DNA from: Sphingomonas sp.
GTDB lineage: Bacteria > Pseudomonadota > Alphaproteobacteria > Sphingomonadales > Sphingomonadaceae
Assembly (NCBI RefSeq): GCF_024508665.1
Contig: NZ_JANINP010000007.1
Coordinates: 1 to 64,000 of the forward strand
Direction of reading: 5' to 3'
Length of the DNA stretch: 64,000 bases
Shown here: positions 24,779 to 34,826 of the stretch, piece after piece
Layout of the letters: every line of letters begins with the position of its first letter
How positions within the stretch are numbered: the first letter of the stretch is position 1
Translations under genes and position numbers: made by a program
Notes under the pieces: generated by a model
Databases searched by the model: none
Told to the model about the DNA's origin: nothing
The model's input: only the letters and a program-made list of their open reading frames with translations

Positions 24779-27487
24779 ATGAACAGCAACAAGGTCAATC
24801 AGGGGCGGCGACTCCGCGGCCCGAAACTGGCAGGGTTATCGGCCTTCGCGCTGGCGACGGTGCTTGGTTGGGACGGCGCTGCGCACGCCCAGACCGCGCC
24901 AGCCGCCGATGCGCCCCGGACCGGCGCGGCCCCGATCACGGACGACGGTAACAGTTCCTCCGGTCAGAATGAGCAGGACATCGTCGTCACTGGAACGTTG
25001 CTGCGCGGCGTGGCGCCGACCGGCACCAACGTTATTGGCGTCAATCGCGACGCGATCGTCGCCAGCGGCGTCAATTCGTCCAACGACCTCCTCGCCAAAA
25101 TCCCGCAAGTGGGCAATTTCGGCACGATCCCGGTGGGCACCGCTCAATTCGGCCTCCCGATCGTCCGGCCCAACATCCGAAATCTCGGCGCGTCCGGCGG
25201 CAGCACGACATTGGTGTTGATCAACGGCCATCGCGGCGTCGGCGCGGGTATCCTCCAGACGACGGTCGACCCGTCGATATTGCCGCCCGAGATTCTCGAA
25301 CGGGTGGAGGTGGTGCCCGATGGCGGCTCGGCGATCTACGGATCGGACGCGATCGGCGGCGTGGTCAATTTCATCACCCGCAAGCGCTTCGACGGCGTCG
25401 CCGCCAATCTGCGCTACGGTGTCGCCGACAACTATCATGCGATCGACGGCAACCTCACGGTCGGCAAGGATTGGGGTAGCGGGTCGCTATATGTCGCTTA
25501 TGCCTATGTCCGGCACGACGATATTCTCGGCGCCGATCGCGGCTATGCCTCGGCCAACCGGACATCGAAAGGCGGCGGTGACTTCCGCGTCACAACCTGC
25601 GCGCCCGGAAACGTCCAGGTCGGCGGGGTCAACTATGCCCTTCCTGGCTTCATCGCCGGCAGCGTAAACAAGTGCGATCAGAATGCTTATGCCGACCTTT
25701 TCCCGCGCGAGCTTCGCAATTCGGTCTTCGGCTCGCTGACGCAGCACCTCAATGCGAACGTCGACTTTTCCATGACCGCTTATTGGTCGCGGCGGGATAC
25801 GACCGTGCTTGAGGCACAGGGGATGATGTCGGGTATCATCACTGCCCTCAATCCCTATTTCCACTCGATCACCGGCGAATTGCAGCAGAACGTGTCGATC
25901 TCGTTCGCCAACGCCTATGGCAACAGCCTGACGAGCCGGCAACGGTTCGAATCCTATGGCGCCACGCCCGGCTTCGCCTTCTCCTTCGGCAACAACTGGC
26001 AATTGCGCGCTGAGAGCAATTTCGGACGCAGCTACAATCTCGTGCGCGAACGCGCGCTCGACACGACGACCGCGACGCTGGCGCTCGCCGGGCTCATCCC
26101 TGGCGCCGCGCTCAATCCCTACAACCTGTCGGCCAGCGACCCCGCGGCACTTGCCGCCATCTCGAACTACGAGAATTTCGGCGACGCCACCCAAGAGCTC
26201 GCCGAAGGACGCCTGGTCCTCGACGGCAGTCTCGCCCGGTTACCCGGCGGCAATGTCCGCCTCGCGGTCGGCGTCGAATATCATTACGAGAATATCGCCG
26301 CGCGCATCGCGCAAGGCGCGATCGGATCCTATGCCAATGCGCGGGTTTCACGTGCGTCGCGCGACGTCCGCTCCGCTTATGGCGAATTGCTGATACCATT
26401 GGTCGGCGCTGACAATGGCCGGCCCGGTTTGCGCGGACTGCAGATTTCAGGTTCGGTTCGCTACGACGATTATAGTGACGAGGGCGGCACCACCAATCCC
26501 AAGATCGGCATCAACTACAAGCCGTTCACCGACCTCGTGATCCGGGGCAATTACGGCACCTCGTTCCACGCGCCCAGCCTCGCCGATACGACCAGCACCT
26601 CGGACTCGCGAGCGACCGTGCTGCCGTTCAGCCCGTTCCTTGCGCCGAGCGCGTCGCCGCTCGACGTCCTGCGTTCGACCATCGTGCTGGCGGGCGGCAA
26701 CCCCAATCTGAAACCCGAACGCGCCGACACCTGGTCGGTCGGCTTCGACTGGACGCCGGCCGCGGTCCCGGGGCTGGTCGCCAGCGTCACTTATTACAAT
26801 GTCCGCTTCAAGGACGCGATCGGCCTCGCGCCGTTCGTATCGCCGACTCTCTATACCGACCCCAATTATGCGAGCTTCTACATCCTGAGCCCGACGCTCG
26901 CCCAGGCCAAGGCGGCGGTCGGTAAATTGCTGGTGGTCGGCACGCCGAGCATCGACAGCCTCTATGCCGGCGGCGGCGTGCCGTACGTGCTGATCGATGC
27001 CCGCCGCAACAATCTGGGTGCGGTCAATACCGACGGCATCGACTTCAATCTCGCTTATATACACAAGACCGGCTTCGGCATGGTCAACGCGAGCATTGCC
27101 GGGACCTACACGCTCAACCGCAAATCGGCAGCGATCGCCGGGGGTGCCTTCAGCAACGACCTTGACAATGGTGTCGGCCGAGCCGCGTTCGTTGCTACCC
27201 TGGGCGGCAAGGCCGGCGCGTTCACGGGATCGGTGTCGCTCAATTACAAGGGCGGCTATCCGATCCTCGGGGTCAAGCCGCAGACGCGTATCGACGCGTT
27301 CAAGACGGTCGACCTCTATCTCGCCTATGACCTTGGCGAACATGGCATCCTGAAGAACGCGATGCTGACGCTCAACGTGGATAATGTCTTCGACCAGGAT
27401 CCGCCCTGGCTCAACACCGCCACGGCCTATACCAACGGAAGCACGCTAGGACGACTGGTCACTTTTGGCCTGCGGACCAAGTTCTGA
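24779..27487 (+). CDS. TonB-dependent outer-membrane receptor
   Basis: Start ATG 24779 follows AGGGGAGGGAA. The 902-residue protein has a signal peptide ending GAAHAQ and a TonB box of the QDIVVTG type near residue 65. The plug domain follows (LVLINGHRGVG, LERVEVVPDGGSAIYGSDAI, GVVNFITRKRF), then a large beta-barrel ending LVTFGLRTKF. Repeated NLRYGV and GNYGTSFHAPSLAD strand motifs are typical of the sphingomonad oligosaccharide or aromatic glycoside receptors. It is the first gene of the operon; the GH78 gene starts 7 bp after its stop. The likely substrate is an acylated rhamnosyl glycoside judged from neighbours, not from the receptor itself. Confidence 0.92.
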   Translation: MNSNKVNQGRRLRGPKLAGLSAFALATVLGWDGAAHAQTAPAADAPRTGAAPITDDGNSSSGQNEQDIVVTGTLLRGVAPTGTNVIGVNRDAIVASGVNSSNDLLAKIPQVGNFGTIPVGTAQFGLPIVRPNIRNLGASGGSTTLVLINGHRGVGAGILQTTVDPSILPPEILERVEVVPDGGSAIYGSDAIGGVVNFITRKRFDGVAANLRYGVADNYHAIDGNLTVGKDWGSGSLYVAYAYVRHDDILGADRGYASANRTSKGGGDFRVTTCAPGNVQVGGVNYALPGFIAGSVNKCDQNAYADLFPRELRNSVFGSLTQHLNANVDFSMTAYWSRRDTTVLEAQGMMSGIITALNPYFHSITGELQQNVSISFANAYGNSLTSRQRFESYGATPGFAFSFGNNWQLRAESNFGRSYNLVRERALDTTTATLALAGLIPGAALNPYNLSASDPAALAAISNYENFGDATQELAEGRLVLDGSLARLPGGNVRLAVGVEYHYENIAARIAQGAIGSYANARVSRASRDVRSAYGELLIPLVGADNGRPGLRGLQISGSVRYDDYSDEGGTTNPKIGINYKPFTDLVIRGNYGTSFHAPSLADTTSTSDSRATVLPFSPFLAPSASPLDVLRSTIVLAGGNPNLKPERADTWSVGFDWTPAAVPGLVASVTYYNVRFKDAIGLAPFVSPTLYTDPNYASFYILSPTLAQAKAAVGKLLVVGTPSIDSLYAGGGVPYVLIDARRNNLGAVNTDGIDFNLAYIHKTGFGMVNASIAGTYTLNRKSAAIAGGAFSNDLDNGVGRAAFVATLGGKAGAFTGSVSLNYKGGYPILGVKPQTRIDAFKTVDLYLAYDLGEHGILKNAMLTLNVDNVFDQDPPWLNTATAYTNGSTLGRLVTFGLRTKF

Positions 27488-27494
27488 GAGGACC

Positions 27495-30400
27495 ATGCCG
27501 GCACCACGACCGTCATCGGCCGCAACGGGGCTCCTCGCGATCGGGGCTAGGTTCGCTGTCGCAGCCGCCGCTGGGATTTCGCTGGCAGCGATGTCGCTTT
27601 GCGCCGCTTCGGCGGTCGCAGGGGAGGGCGAGGTTACCCCATCGGCGCTAACCGTCGAATATACGGACGCGGCGCTCGGCATCGACGAGCCGGCGCCGCG
27701 TCTTGCCTGGCATCCAGCCGCCGACCGCCAAACCGCCTACCGTATCCGTGTCGCCGACAGCGTGAATGCGCTGGCCAGCGGGAGGATTGTTTGGGACAGC
27801 GGCAAGGTGGCCTCGGATGCCGATGCCCAAATACCCTATGCCGGCCCGGCGCTCGCGTCGCGCACGCGCTATTGGTGGCAGGTCAAGACCTGGGACTCGA
27901 ATGGCCGCGAGAGCGGCTGGAGTCGCCCCGGCTGGTGGGAAATGGGATTGCTCCGCCCGTCGGACTGGGCCGGCCGCTGGATCGCCGGACCCGAGCGCCG
28001 CGATCATGACTGGGGCGACGTGAGCTTCGACACGGAGCTCACCTTGACCGGCGGATCGCTCGATCTGCTGTTTCGCGCGCGCCCGGCCGGCAAGGTCTAT
28101 GGCGAAGCCTATGTCTGGACGCTGAGCGACGACAAAACCGGCCCCGTGCTCATTGAGCGCGTCCGCCATTATCCCGGCGGGAGCAGTTCGGCCGTTACTG
28201 TCACCGAGATCAAGCGCGTGCCACTCACCGGTCTGGTGTTGCGCAACGTACGGCATCGGGTGGCGATCACAGCACGTGGCAGCCGGATCGTTACCGCGAT
28301 CGACGGCAAACAGGTCGACCTGCTCGACGACGGCGCTCAGAAAAAGGGCACGATCGGTTTCGCGTCCCGGGAGCCGAATGCCGCGATCATCCATTCAGTG
28401 CGCGTAAACGGCACCGGCAGCCCCTCGGTGGCGATCGATTTCCGGGCGAACGACAATCCGTTCGTTGGCGGAACCGTGGAGCGGGAGGGGCTGGTCGTCG
28501 CGGGCGGCGTCCCCTCGGTCGATATCGTCCTCCCGCAGGAGGCGCCGGCGCCGCTAGTCCGCAAGGCCTTCGTCCTGCTGGCCAAGAAGATCGTCGCCGC
28601 GCGACTCTACGTCGCGGGGGCGGGCTGGCCGCGTCTCCACCTCAACGGATCGATGGTGGGGGCGACCGCACTCGCCAGCGGCTTCACCGCTTATGACAAG
28701 CGCGTTCTCTATCAGACCTATGACGTGACCAACCGCGTCCGTCCCGGCGCGAACGTTCTGGGCGCCGAATTGGGGCGGGGCTGGTACGGCCTGACCGATC
28801 CCAACGAATGGTATTTCAACCAGGCACCCTGGCACGGCGAGCCGGCGCTCAAGGCGCAGCTCGAGGTGGCTTTCGCCGATGGCTCGCGGCAGACGATCGC
28901 GACCGATCCGAGCTGGCGGACGATATCTGGACCGACGCTCGACGACTCGCTCCATCGTGGCGAGCGCTATGATGCGCGGCTCCTGCCCACCGGCTGGGAC
29001 GCGGCGGGGTTTGCGGCAAAGGGCTGGACCGCCGCGCTGGCCGTCGCCGGTCCCGCGGGCGTGCTGCGCGCGGCCAATCTCGAACCGATCGCACCGGTCG
29101 AGGAGATCAAGCCGATCGCGCTCAAACAGGTCAGGCCCGGTGTCTGGGTCTATGACTTCGGACGCATATTTTCCGGCTGGACGGCGATCGACGTGGCGGG
29201 ACCGCGCGGCAGCACCATCTCCTTGGTGGCAAGCGAGCGCATCGGCGATGACGGTATGGTCGTGCCTGCCTCCGGGCTGATCGATGCCCAGCTCCAGACC
29301 GACCGCTATACGCTCGCGGGCAAAGGACGCGAGCTCTGGCAGCCGAGCTTCGGCTATCGCGGCTTTCGTTATGTCGAGCTGCGCGGTTTTACCGGCGTGC
29401 CGACGCTGGCGACGCTCACCGGCAAGGCGGTGCATTCATCGGTTGCCCTGGTCGGCACCTTTGCCAGCGCCAATCCGCTGCTCGGCGAGATCGACCAGGC
29501 CGCGATCCGCACCATCCTCAATAACATGCACGGCTATCAGACCGACACGCCGACTTATGAGAAGAATGGCTGGACCGGTGACGCCCAGGCATCGGCGGGC
29601 GCCGCGGTACGCAGCCTCGGCGTCGCCCGCGTCTGGAGCAAGTGGCTCGCCGACTATCCCGACGCACAGGCTCCGAGCGGCGAACTGCCCGAGATCGTCC
29701 CGGCGACACCGTGGTACGGTTATGACAAATCGCCGGGCTGGCAATTCATGTGGGGACCGACGACGCCATGGGATGTCGCCGCGATGATCCTGCCGTGGGA
29801 GCTCTACCAGACCTATGGCGACACCCGCGTCCTCGAGCAGATGCACGACACCCAGAAGCGGCTGGTCGACTATACCGCCACAATCTTCAAGGCGCCGGAA
29901 TACCGCCACGACAGCGGTCTCTCCGAATGGAGCGCACCGGGGGGCTTCGACATCTTCAACGCCAATAATGGCGGCATCGACGCAGTAACCGCCGCCTATT
30001 TCTTCGAAGAGGCCAACCTACTGGCCAAGTCGTCGGTCGTGATCGGCAACCGGGCCGATGCGGACCGTTATTCGGCTTTGGCCGCGGACATCCGCCGCGC
30101 CTACAACGCGCGCTATTGGGATGCGGCCAATGGCTGGTACCGGACGATCGATAAAGGTGTCGCCAAGCAACCCACCCAGACGCAGAACATCCTGCCGCTC
30201 GCTTTCGGCATGGTGCCGGCGGGCGAGGAGCAGAGGGTCGCCGATGCGATCGCGGCCGACGTCGATGCCCGTGGTTTGCGAGCGGGCGTGTTCGGCACGC
30301 GGTATCTCCTCGATATCCTGAGCGACTACGGCCATGCCGATCTAGCCTATCGGGTCGCGATCCGGACCGACGAACCGAGCTGGGGTTTTTGGCTGAAGAA

Positions 30401-30815
30401 CGGGCACAAGACCCTGTTCGAATCCTGGGGTCTTAACGCGCGGTCGCGCGACCATCACTATTTCGCGTCGATCTCAGACTGGATGCGGCAGCGGCTCGCC
30501 GGCCTGCGCCCGGGCTCTCCGGGCTATCGGAGGGTAATCGTGCGACCGGCGATTCCGCAGGGTCTCGCCTGGTCCTCGGCGACCATGGCGACCGCGCAGG
30601 GAGAGGCGCGCTCGGCATGGCGCGTTGATAACGGCAAGCTCACGATCACCGCAGTCATTCCCATGAACAGCAATGGCGAGATCTGGGTGCCGGCCGGCTT
30701 CGGCGCCGTCGGGGCGCCGCCGCCAGGCGCGACGCTAGTGCGCACGACCGGTACCGCCACGATCTATGCTGTCGGGCCGGGAACGCACGACTTCGTCACG
30801 GAAGGACGTCGATGA
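27495..30815 (+). CDS. Alpha-L-rhamnosidase, GH78
   Basis: The protein has 1106 residues, starts at ATG 27495 after GAGAGGA and carries a long signal peptide. N-terminal beta domains begin at PSALTVEYTDAALGIDEPAP. The catalytic (alpha/alpha)6 barrel holds DTPTYEKNGWTGDAQ, with Asp684, Glu689 and Asp696 in exactly the spacing of Asp567, Glu572 and Asp579 of Bacillus RhaB. A later FESWGLNARSRDHHYF box should hold the second catalytic Glu. A C-terminal beta domain follows (YRRVIVRPAIPQGLAW). It hydrolyses terminal alpha-L-rhamnose, presumably in the periplasm. The family usually acts on flavonoid, saponin or phenylethanoid rhamnosides or pectin side chains. It overlaps the next gene by ATGA. Confidence 0.92.
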   Translation: MPAPRPSSAATGLLAIGARFAVAAAAGISLAAMSLCAASAVAGEGEVTPSALTVEYTDAALGIDEPAPRLAWHPAADRQTAYRIRVADSVNALASGRIVWDSGKVASDADAQIPYAGPALASRTRYWWQVKTWDSNGRESGWSRPGWWEMGLLRPSDWAGRWIAGPERRDHDWGDVSFDTELTLTGGSLDLLFRARPAGKVYGEAYVWTLSDDKTGPVLIERVRHYPGGSSSAVTVTEIKRVPLTGLVLRNVRHRVAITARGSRIVTAIDGKQVDLLDDGAQKKGTIGFASREPNAAIIHSVRVNGTGSPSVAIDFRANDNPFVGGTVEREGLVVAGGVPSVDIVLPQEAPAPLVRKAFVLLAKKIVAARLYVAGAGWPRLHLNGSMVGATALASGFTAYDKRVLYQTYDVTNRVRPGANVLGAELGRGWYGLTDPNEWYFNQAPWHGEPALKAQLEVAFADGSRQTIATDPSWRTISGPTLDDSLHRGERYDARLLPTGWDAAGFAAKGWTAALAVAGPAGVLRAANLEPIAPVEEIKPIALKQVRPGVWVYDFGRIFSGWTAIDVAGPRGSTISLVASERIGDDGMVVPASGLIDAQLQTDRYTLAGKGRELWQPSFGYRGFRYVELRGFTGVPTLATLTGKAVHSSVALVGTFASANPLLGEIDQAAIRTILNNMHGYQTDTPTYEKNGWTGDAQASAGAAVRSLGVARVWSKWLADYPDAQAPSGELPEIVPATPWYGYDKSPGWQFMWGPTTPWDVAAMILPWELYQTYGDTRVLEQMHDTQKRLVDYTATIFKAPEYRHDSGLSEWSAPGGFDIFNANNGGIDAVTAAYFFEEANLLAKSSVVIGNRADADRYSALAADIRRAYNARYWDAANGWYRTIDKGVAKQPTQTQNILPLAFGMVPAGEEQRVADAIAADVDARGLRAGVFGTRYLLDILSDYGHADLAYRVAIRTDEPSWGFWLKNGHKTLFESWGLNARSRDHHYFASISDWMRQRLAGLRPGSPGYRRVIVRPAIPQGLAWSSATMATAQGEARSAWRVDNGKLTITAVIPMNSNGEIWVPAGFGAVGAPPPGATLVRTTGTATIYAVGPGTHDFVTEGRR

Positions 30816-32326
30816 AAAGGTCGCTCGTCACACTCGCCTTGCTGTTGGTCGCGGCCGGCCCGGCCGATGACGGGCCCGTCGCCCGGACCGACGGCGGCAA
30901 TGTGCGCGGCTCGACCGTGGCCGGCATCACCAGCTTCAAGGGTATTCCCTATGCGGCGCCGCCGGTCGGACCCTTGCGCTGGCACGCACCGCGGCCTGCG
31001 GCCGCCTGGACCGGTACGCGCGATGCAAGGCGCTATGGCAACGACTGCATTCAGGCCCGGCTGCCTGGCGACGTCGCCAATACCGACCTGCCCATGAGTG
31101 AGGATTGTCTGTTCCTCAACGTCTGGACGCCGCGCGGCGATGGCCGCGCCAAGCGGCCGGTCATGGTCTATATCCATGGTGGCGGCTTTTCGACCGGGTC
31201 GGGCAGTTCCGCGATCCTCGACGGCAGCCGTCTGGCGGCGCGCGGCGTCGTAGTGGTGACCTTCAATTACCGCCTCGGCCGGTTCGGCTTTTTCGCCCAT
31301 CCCGCACTCACGCGCGAAGCGGCTGGCGGCGCGACCGGCAATTGGGGTCTGATGGACCAGATCGCAGCGCTCAAATGGGTCAGGCGCAACATCATCGCGT
31401 TCGGTGGCGATCCCGCCAACGTCACCATTTTTGGCGAATCCGCAGGGGGTGAATCGGTCGATCGGCTGATGGTGTCGCCCGTCGCCAAGGGGCTGTTCGC
31501 CAAGACGATCGCGGCTTCGGGCGGCGGGCGCGACAATTGGCCCGACCTGAGGATGGCGGAGGCCAAGGGCGTGGCGTTCGCGGCCCGCGAACGCGCCGGC
31601 AATCTCGCCGCGCTGCGGGCTCTGCCCGCCGACAAGGTGCAAGGCGGCATCAACCTGCTCAACGGCGACGAGGCGCATTATTCGGGGCCGATCACCGACG
31701 GGCGGATCGTGACCGGCGGTGCCGATGCGCTGTTCGCGGCCGGCAAGGCGCGCGGCATCCGCTACATCGTGGGCTCGAACAGCGACGAGCTCGGATTCAT
31801 CCCCGCGCCGTTCCTGACCGGCTTTGTTGCCAAGGCGACCGCCGCTTTGGGTGCCGGCGCTGGGGCAGTGCGCACGGCCTATGGTTCGACCGCCGCATAT
31901 GACCGGCACATCCCAAGTGATTTCACCTTCAGCGAGCCGGCCCGCGCCCTCGCCGCGCGCCAGGCCAAGGCCGGGGCGCCGGTCTGGCTCTACCGTTTCG
32001 GCTATGTGAGCGAGGACAAGCGCGCGACCCTGGCCGGGGCATCGCATGCCTCCGACGTGCCGTTCCAGTTCGACAATCTCGCGGCCGCGGGCGGCAAGGT
32101 CAGTACGGCCGACATGGGAGCCGCCAAGCTGGTCGCCGATTATTGGACGCAATTCGCCAAGACGGGCGATCCCAACGGTAAGGGGCTCCCCGCCTGGCCG
32201 CGCTTCGATGCTCGCGCCGGGACGATGCTGCTGATCGATAACTACAAGGCTGCGGTGACGACCGCCAATGTCCCCGAGCTCGAGGCGATCGCGGCCGTCC
32301 GCGACGGCGCCAGGGCGACACGATGA
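30812..32326 (+). CDS. Type-B carboxylesterase (secreted)
   Basis: The product is 504 residues with a short signal peptide (KRSLVTLALLLVAAGP). Family marks are FKGIPYAAPPVGPLRW, the SEDCLFLNVWTP box, an oxyanion-hole YIHGGGFSTGSGSS and the nucleophile elbow FGESAGGE with Ser210. An acid in the NSDELGF region and the His in ASHASDVPFQF complete a plausible triad. Such esterases cleave short or aromatic esters. It is translationally coupled to the GH78 gene (ATGA) and to the next hydrolase (ATGA), so it probably removes acyl groups from the same glycoside. Confidence 0.9.
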   Translation: MKRSLVTLALLLVAAGPADDGPVARTDGGNVRGSTVAGITSFKGIPYAAPPVGPLRWHAPRPAAAWTGTRDARRYGNDCIQARLPGDVANTDLPMSEDCLFLNVWTPRGDGRAKRPVMVYIHGGGFSTGSGSSAILDGSRLAARGVVVVTFNYRLGRFGFFAHPALTREAAGGATGNWGLMDQIAALKWVRRNIIAFGGDPANVTIFGESAGGESVDRLMVSPVAKGLFAKTIAASGGGRDNWPDLRMAEAKGVAFAARERAGNLAALRALPADKVQGGINLLNGDEAHYSGPITDGRIVTGGADALFAAGKARGIRYIVGSNSDELGFIPAPFLTGFVAKATAALGAGAGAVRTAYGSTAAYDRHIPSDFTFSEPARALAARQAKAGAPVWLYRFGYVSEDKRATLAGASHASDVPFQFDNLAAAGGKVSTADMGAAKLVADYWTQFAKTGDPNGKGLPAWPRFDARAGTMLLIDNYKAAVTTANVPELEAIAAVRDGARATR

Positions 32327-33219
32327 GGAACCCATTAATGCGGGTGTTGACCTGTTTCTTCGCTTTGTTTGCGCTTTTGGCCGGCGGCACTGCCGCGGAG
32401 GCGAGGGAAAGCGAGACGATCAAGCTGTTCCCGAACGGCGCACCGGGATCGATGGGGCCGATGCAGCCGGAGACGACCGCGGACCAGCCGCCGTTCGGGC
32501 ATGTCACGCGCAACGTTTCGCATCCGACGCTGACGGTCTTCGCACCCGATCCGAAAATCGCGACGGGAACAGCAGTGATCATCGCACCGGGTGGCGGTTT
32601 CCATCTGCTGTCGATCGAGAATGAAGGCACTGGCGTCGCCGCCTGGCTCAACAGCCTCGGCATCACCGCGTTCGTGCTGCGCTACCGGTTACTGCCGACC
32701 GGCGACGATTTCGGCCCATTGTTGATGCGCCGCCTGATGAACTTCAGCGAACTCGAAGCAGCGATTGCGCCCCTCCGGCCGCTGGCGACCGCCGATGGCG
32801 AGGAGGCGGTGCGCTACCTGCGCGCCAATGCCGCGCAGTTCGGGGTCAAGCCGGACAGAGTCGGCATGATGGGGTTCTCGGCCGGCGGGGCGGTGGCGAC
32901 GTGGACCGCGCTCGCCGCGAAGGCGGACAGCCGGCCCGATTTCGTGGTGGCGATGTATCCAGGCCTGGTCGGCGGCCCGCTGGCCGTGCCGGCCAAGGCG
33001 CCACCGCTCCTGGCGATGGTCGCCGATGACGATCCGATCGTCCGGCCCGAGAGCGACCGGCTGGTCAAGGCGTGGCAGGCAGCCGGCGCTGATGCGACCC
33101 TGGTGACCTTTGCAAGCGGCGGTCACGGCTTCGGTATCGCCAAGAGCGGCAAGGCATCGGACGCCTGGACGGCGCGGGCGCAATCATGGTTCGAGGCGAA
33201 GGGGTTGCTCAGGAAATGA
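32323..33219 (+). CDS. Alpha/beta hydrolase, acetyl/acyl-xylan-esterase-like
   Basis: The 298-residue protein has a signal peptide ending AEARE. The oxyanion loop is IIAPGGGFHLLSIENEG, and the nucleophile elbow GMMGFSAGGAVA has Ser near residue 187. An acid follows in VADDDPIVRPES and the His in ASGGHGFGIAK, giving a full Ser-Asp-His set. This resembles the BD-FAE and dienelactone-hydrolase-like polysaccharide deacylases often found in plant-glycan loci. It begins by ATGA overlap with the carboxylesterase and ends overlapping the tannase start. A second deacylase in one operon suggests more than one acyl position or group on the substrate. Confidence 0.85.
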   Translation: MRNPLMRVLTCFFALFALLAGGTAAEARESETIKLFPNGAPGSMGPMQPETTADQPPFGHVTRNVSHPTLTVFAPDPKIATGTAVIIAPGGGFHLLSIENEGTGVAAWLNSLGITAFVLRYRLLPTGDDFGPLLMRRLMNFSELEAAIAPLRPLATADGEEAVRYLRANAAQFGVKPDRVGMMGFSAGGAVATWTALAAKADSRPDFVVAMYPGLVGGPLAVPAKAPPLLAMVADDDPIVRPESDRLVKAWQAAGADATLVTFASGGHGFGIAKSGKASDAWTARAQSWFEAKGLLRK

Positions 33220-34826
33220 ACAGGATCGCGCATATCGGCGCCTTGGGCGCGTTCGCGGGCGCGCTACTTGCCTCGGGCGGGCGTCCCGAACCGGCAGTCG
33301 CCCTTCCCATCGCCGATCCGGCCACGGGCAGCTGCGCCGCACTCATCGGGCTTGCCTTGCCTGGCGGCAAGGTGGCCGCCGCCGAGGAGGTCATCAAGGG
33401 CGGGATGGTCTCGACCCAACAGGGATCGCCCGGCTTGCCGTCGCAGGCGGCGTTCTGTCGCGTTCATGTCGAGCTGACGCCGTCACCGGCTTCGTCGATC
33501 AAGGTCGAGGTCTGGCTGCCCCAGATGGCGGCCTGGAACGGCAAACTGCTTGGCGCCGGCAATGGCGGCTATGGCGGCAGCCTGCTGCTGCCGCAACTGA
33601 CCATGCAAGGGGCGCTCGCAAAAGGCTATGCCACGGTCGGCACCGATATGGGCCATCTCGGGACCGCCGACACTGACGCCAAATGGGCGCTCGGCCAGCC
33701 GGACCGGATCGCCGATTTCGGCCATCGCGCCAATCACCTGGCGAATGCGGTCGGCCGTTCGGTGGTCGCGGCATATTATGGCAGCAAGCCCAAGGCGGCC
33801 TATTTCCAAGGCTGTTCGGACGGTGGGCGCGAGGCGTTGATGGAGGCGCAACGCTATCCCGACGATTACGACGCCATCATTGCCGGCGCGCCGGCCAATG
33901 CCTGGACCCGCCTGATGACCGCTTTCATGGCTGACGATCGCGCGGTGTTCGGCCGGCCCGAAACGGTCATTCCGAACGCCAAACTCAAGTTGTTGCAAGA
34001 CGCCGCGATCGCGCAGTGCGATGCCAAGGACGGCCTCAAGGACGGGGTGATCGACGATCCCCGCACCTGCCGCTTCGATCCCGTCGTACTTCAATGCAAG
34101 GCTGGAGACGGACCCACCTGTTTGAGCGCGGGGCAGGTCGAGGCGGCGCGTGCTTTGTATCGCGGTGCGCGCGACGCCGGCGGCAAGCCTTTCTTTCCTG
34201 GCTATATGCCGGGCGCGGAAGCGGTGCCGGGGACATGGGATGTCTGGTTGACCGGCCCCAAGGCCCAGCACGGCATCTTCGCCAGCGAATTCTTCCGCTA
34301 CATGGTCTATTCGAACCCCGACTGGCAGTCCGCTTCCTTTAGTCTCGTCCGCGACTATCAGGCCGCACGGCGGCTGGCGCCGGTCCTCGACAGCGACAAT
34401 CCCGATATCGGCGCCTTCCTGAAACGGGGCGGCAAATTGCTCCTCTATCACGGCTGGAACGACGCCGCGATCGCACCCGAGAATAGCATCTCTTACTACC
34501 AATCGGTGCTCAGGCGTCAGCCCGATGCGGCGCGATCGGTGCGGCTGTTCATGGTGCCGGGCATGTCGCATTGCCTCGCGGGTCCGGGTCCGAACGTGTT
34601 CGACGCGCTTGGTACGCTTGATCACTGGCGCCAAGGCGGGGCGGCTCCCCAAAGCATGATCGCCACCAAATACGACAACGACCTGTTCGGGTATCTGGGC
34701 TTTCCGGCCAAGCCGGTACGGACACGGCCGCTCTGCGCTTATCCCCGAGTAGCGCGATGGACCGGCAAGGGGTCGAGCGACGACGCCGCCAATTTCACTT
34801 GCGTGGCCCCCATCCAAGGAAAATGA
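33216..34826 (+). CDS. Tannase/feruloyl esterase family protein
   Basis: Start ATG 33216 overlaps the previous stop. The 536-residue secreted protein shows the family hallmarks: [20 protein letters not shown] with nucleophile Ser201, [15 protein letters not shown], paired cysteines in [20 protein letters not shown], and the late [19 protein letters not shown] and [12 protein letters not shown] boxes supplying Asp and His. The family cleaves gallate esters or feruloyl/caffeoyl/coumaroyl esters of plant material. Next to an AMP-dependent CoA ligase this favours release of a hydroxycinnamic or benzoic acid. Which acid cannot be told from the sequence. Confidence 0.92.
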   Translation: MNRIAHIGALGAFAGALLASGGRPEPAVALPIADPATGSCAALIGLALPGGKVAAAEEVIKGGMVSTQQGSPGLPSQAAFCRVHVELTPSPASSIKVEVWLPQMAAWNGKLLGAGNGGYGGSLLLPQLTMQGALAKGYATVGTDMGHLGTADTDAKWALGQPDRIADFGHRANHLANAVGRSVVAAYYGSKPKAAYFQGCSDGGREALMEAQRYPDDYDAIIAGAPANAWTRLMTAFMADDRAVFGRPETVIPNAKLKLLQDAAIAQCDAKDGLKDGVIDDPRTCRFDPVVLQCKAGDGPTCLSAGQVEAARALYRGARDAGGKPFFPGYMPGAEAVPGTWDVWLTGPKAQHGIFASEFFRYMVYSNPDWQSASFSLVRDYQAARRLAPVLDSDNPDIGAFLKRGGKLLLYHGWNDAAIAPENSISYYQSVLRRQPDAARSVRLFMVPGMSHCLAGPGPNVFDALGTLDHWRQGGAAPQSMIATKYDNDLFGYLGFPAKPVRTRPLCAYPRVARWTGKGSSDDAANFTCVAPIQGK